Shown one piece after another: positions 38,428 to 38,451 of a stretch of DNA of 38,451 nucleotides. Origin of the DNA: Candidatus Magasanikiibacteriota bacterium (GTDB lineage: Bacteria; Patescibacteriota; Patescibacteriia; Magasanikbacterales; UBA922); assembly GCA_018650085.1 (NCBI GenBank), contig JABIGQ010000019.1, positions 1 to 38,451 on the forward strand, in the 5' to 3' direction. The notes beneath the pieces were generated by a model. The model saw only the letters and a list, made by a program, of their open reading frames with translations. It did not search any database and was not told the DNA's origin. Each line of letters begins with the position of its first letter. Positions within the stretch are counted from its first letter, which is position 1. Position numbers and translations under genes: made by a program.

Positions 38428-38451
38428 TTTTGAAAACAGTATAAGTATTTA

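Noticed and set aside
1-38451. CRISPR array
   Set aside because: No regularly spaced identical direct repeats seen; repeats found are dispersed palindromes, long direct repeats or tandem operators.

Overview
AT-rich, gene-dense bacterial chromosomal window. Gene content and protein style suggest Patescibacteria/CPR, but that is inference only. Recognisable housekeeping genes: rpsA, gyrA, ruvA, pepA (M17), ileS, rpiB, rpe, trxB-like, ppa, ugtP/MGDG-synthase-like GT, SPFH protein, rmuC, rpsT, holA, dksA-like, lspA, comM/yifB, LysM-M23 peptidase, tig, yggU (DUF167), yidD and rnpA. There are also two tRNAs (His-GTG, Arg-CCT), a RelE/ParE-type toxin-antitoxin pair, a Fic protein and several uncharacterised proteins. 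The most interesting signals are non-coding: (1) an ileS T-box leader with an apparently minimal Stem I presenting AUC in a 7-nt terminal loop; (2) an oriC/centromere-like intergenic region at 26.4-27.36 kb with two inverted parS-like 16-mers, DnaA-box-like 9-mers and a perfect 30-bp palindrome; (3) a family of small structured repeats (GCGYA/GRAGA internal loop, CCGATAGGA loop) with stem covariation, one copy lying in frame inside rpsA; (4) a ~110-bp structured direct repeat flanking a GC-rich AAA ATPase gene, with an A-U to G-C compensatory change; (5) two ~161-bp MITE-like elements with perfect terminal inverted repeats, one supplying the holA stop codon; (6) two identical dyads exactly 50 bp apart on the fic promoter; (7) an ~460-bp structured intergenic unit (promoter to terminator) with no convincing ORF. 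No CRISPR array or complete transposase gene was seen. No database search was possible; names rest on motif recognition.
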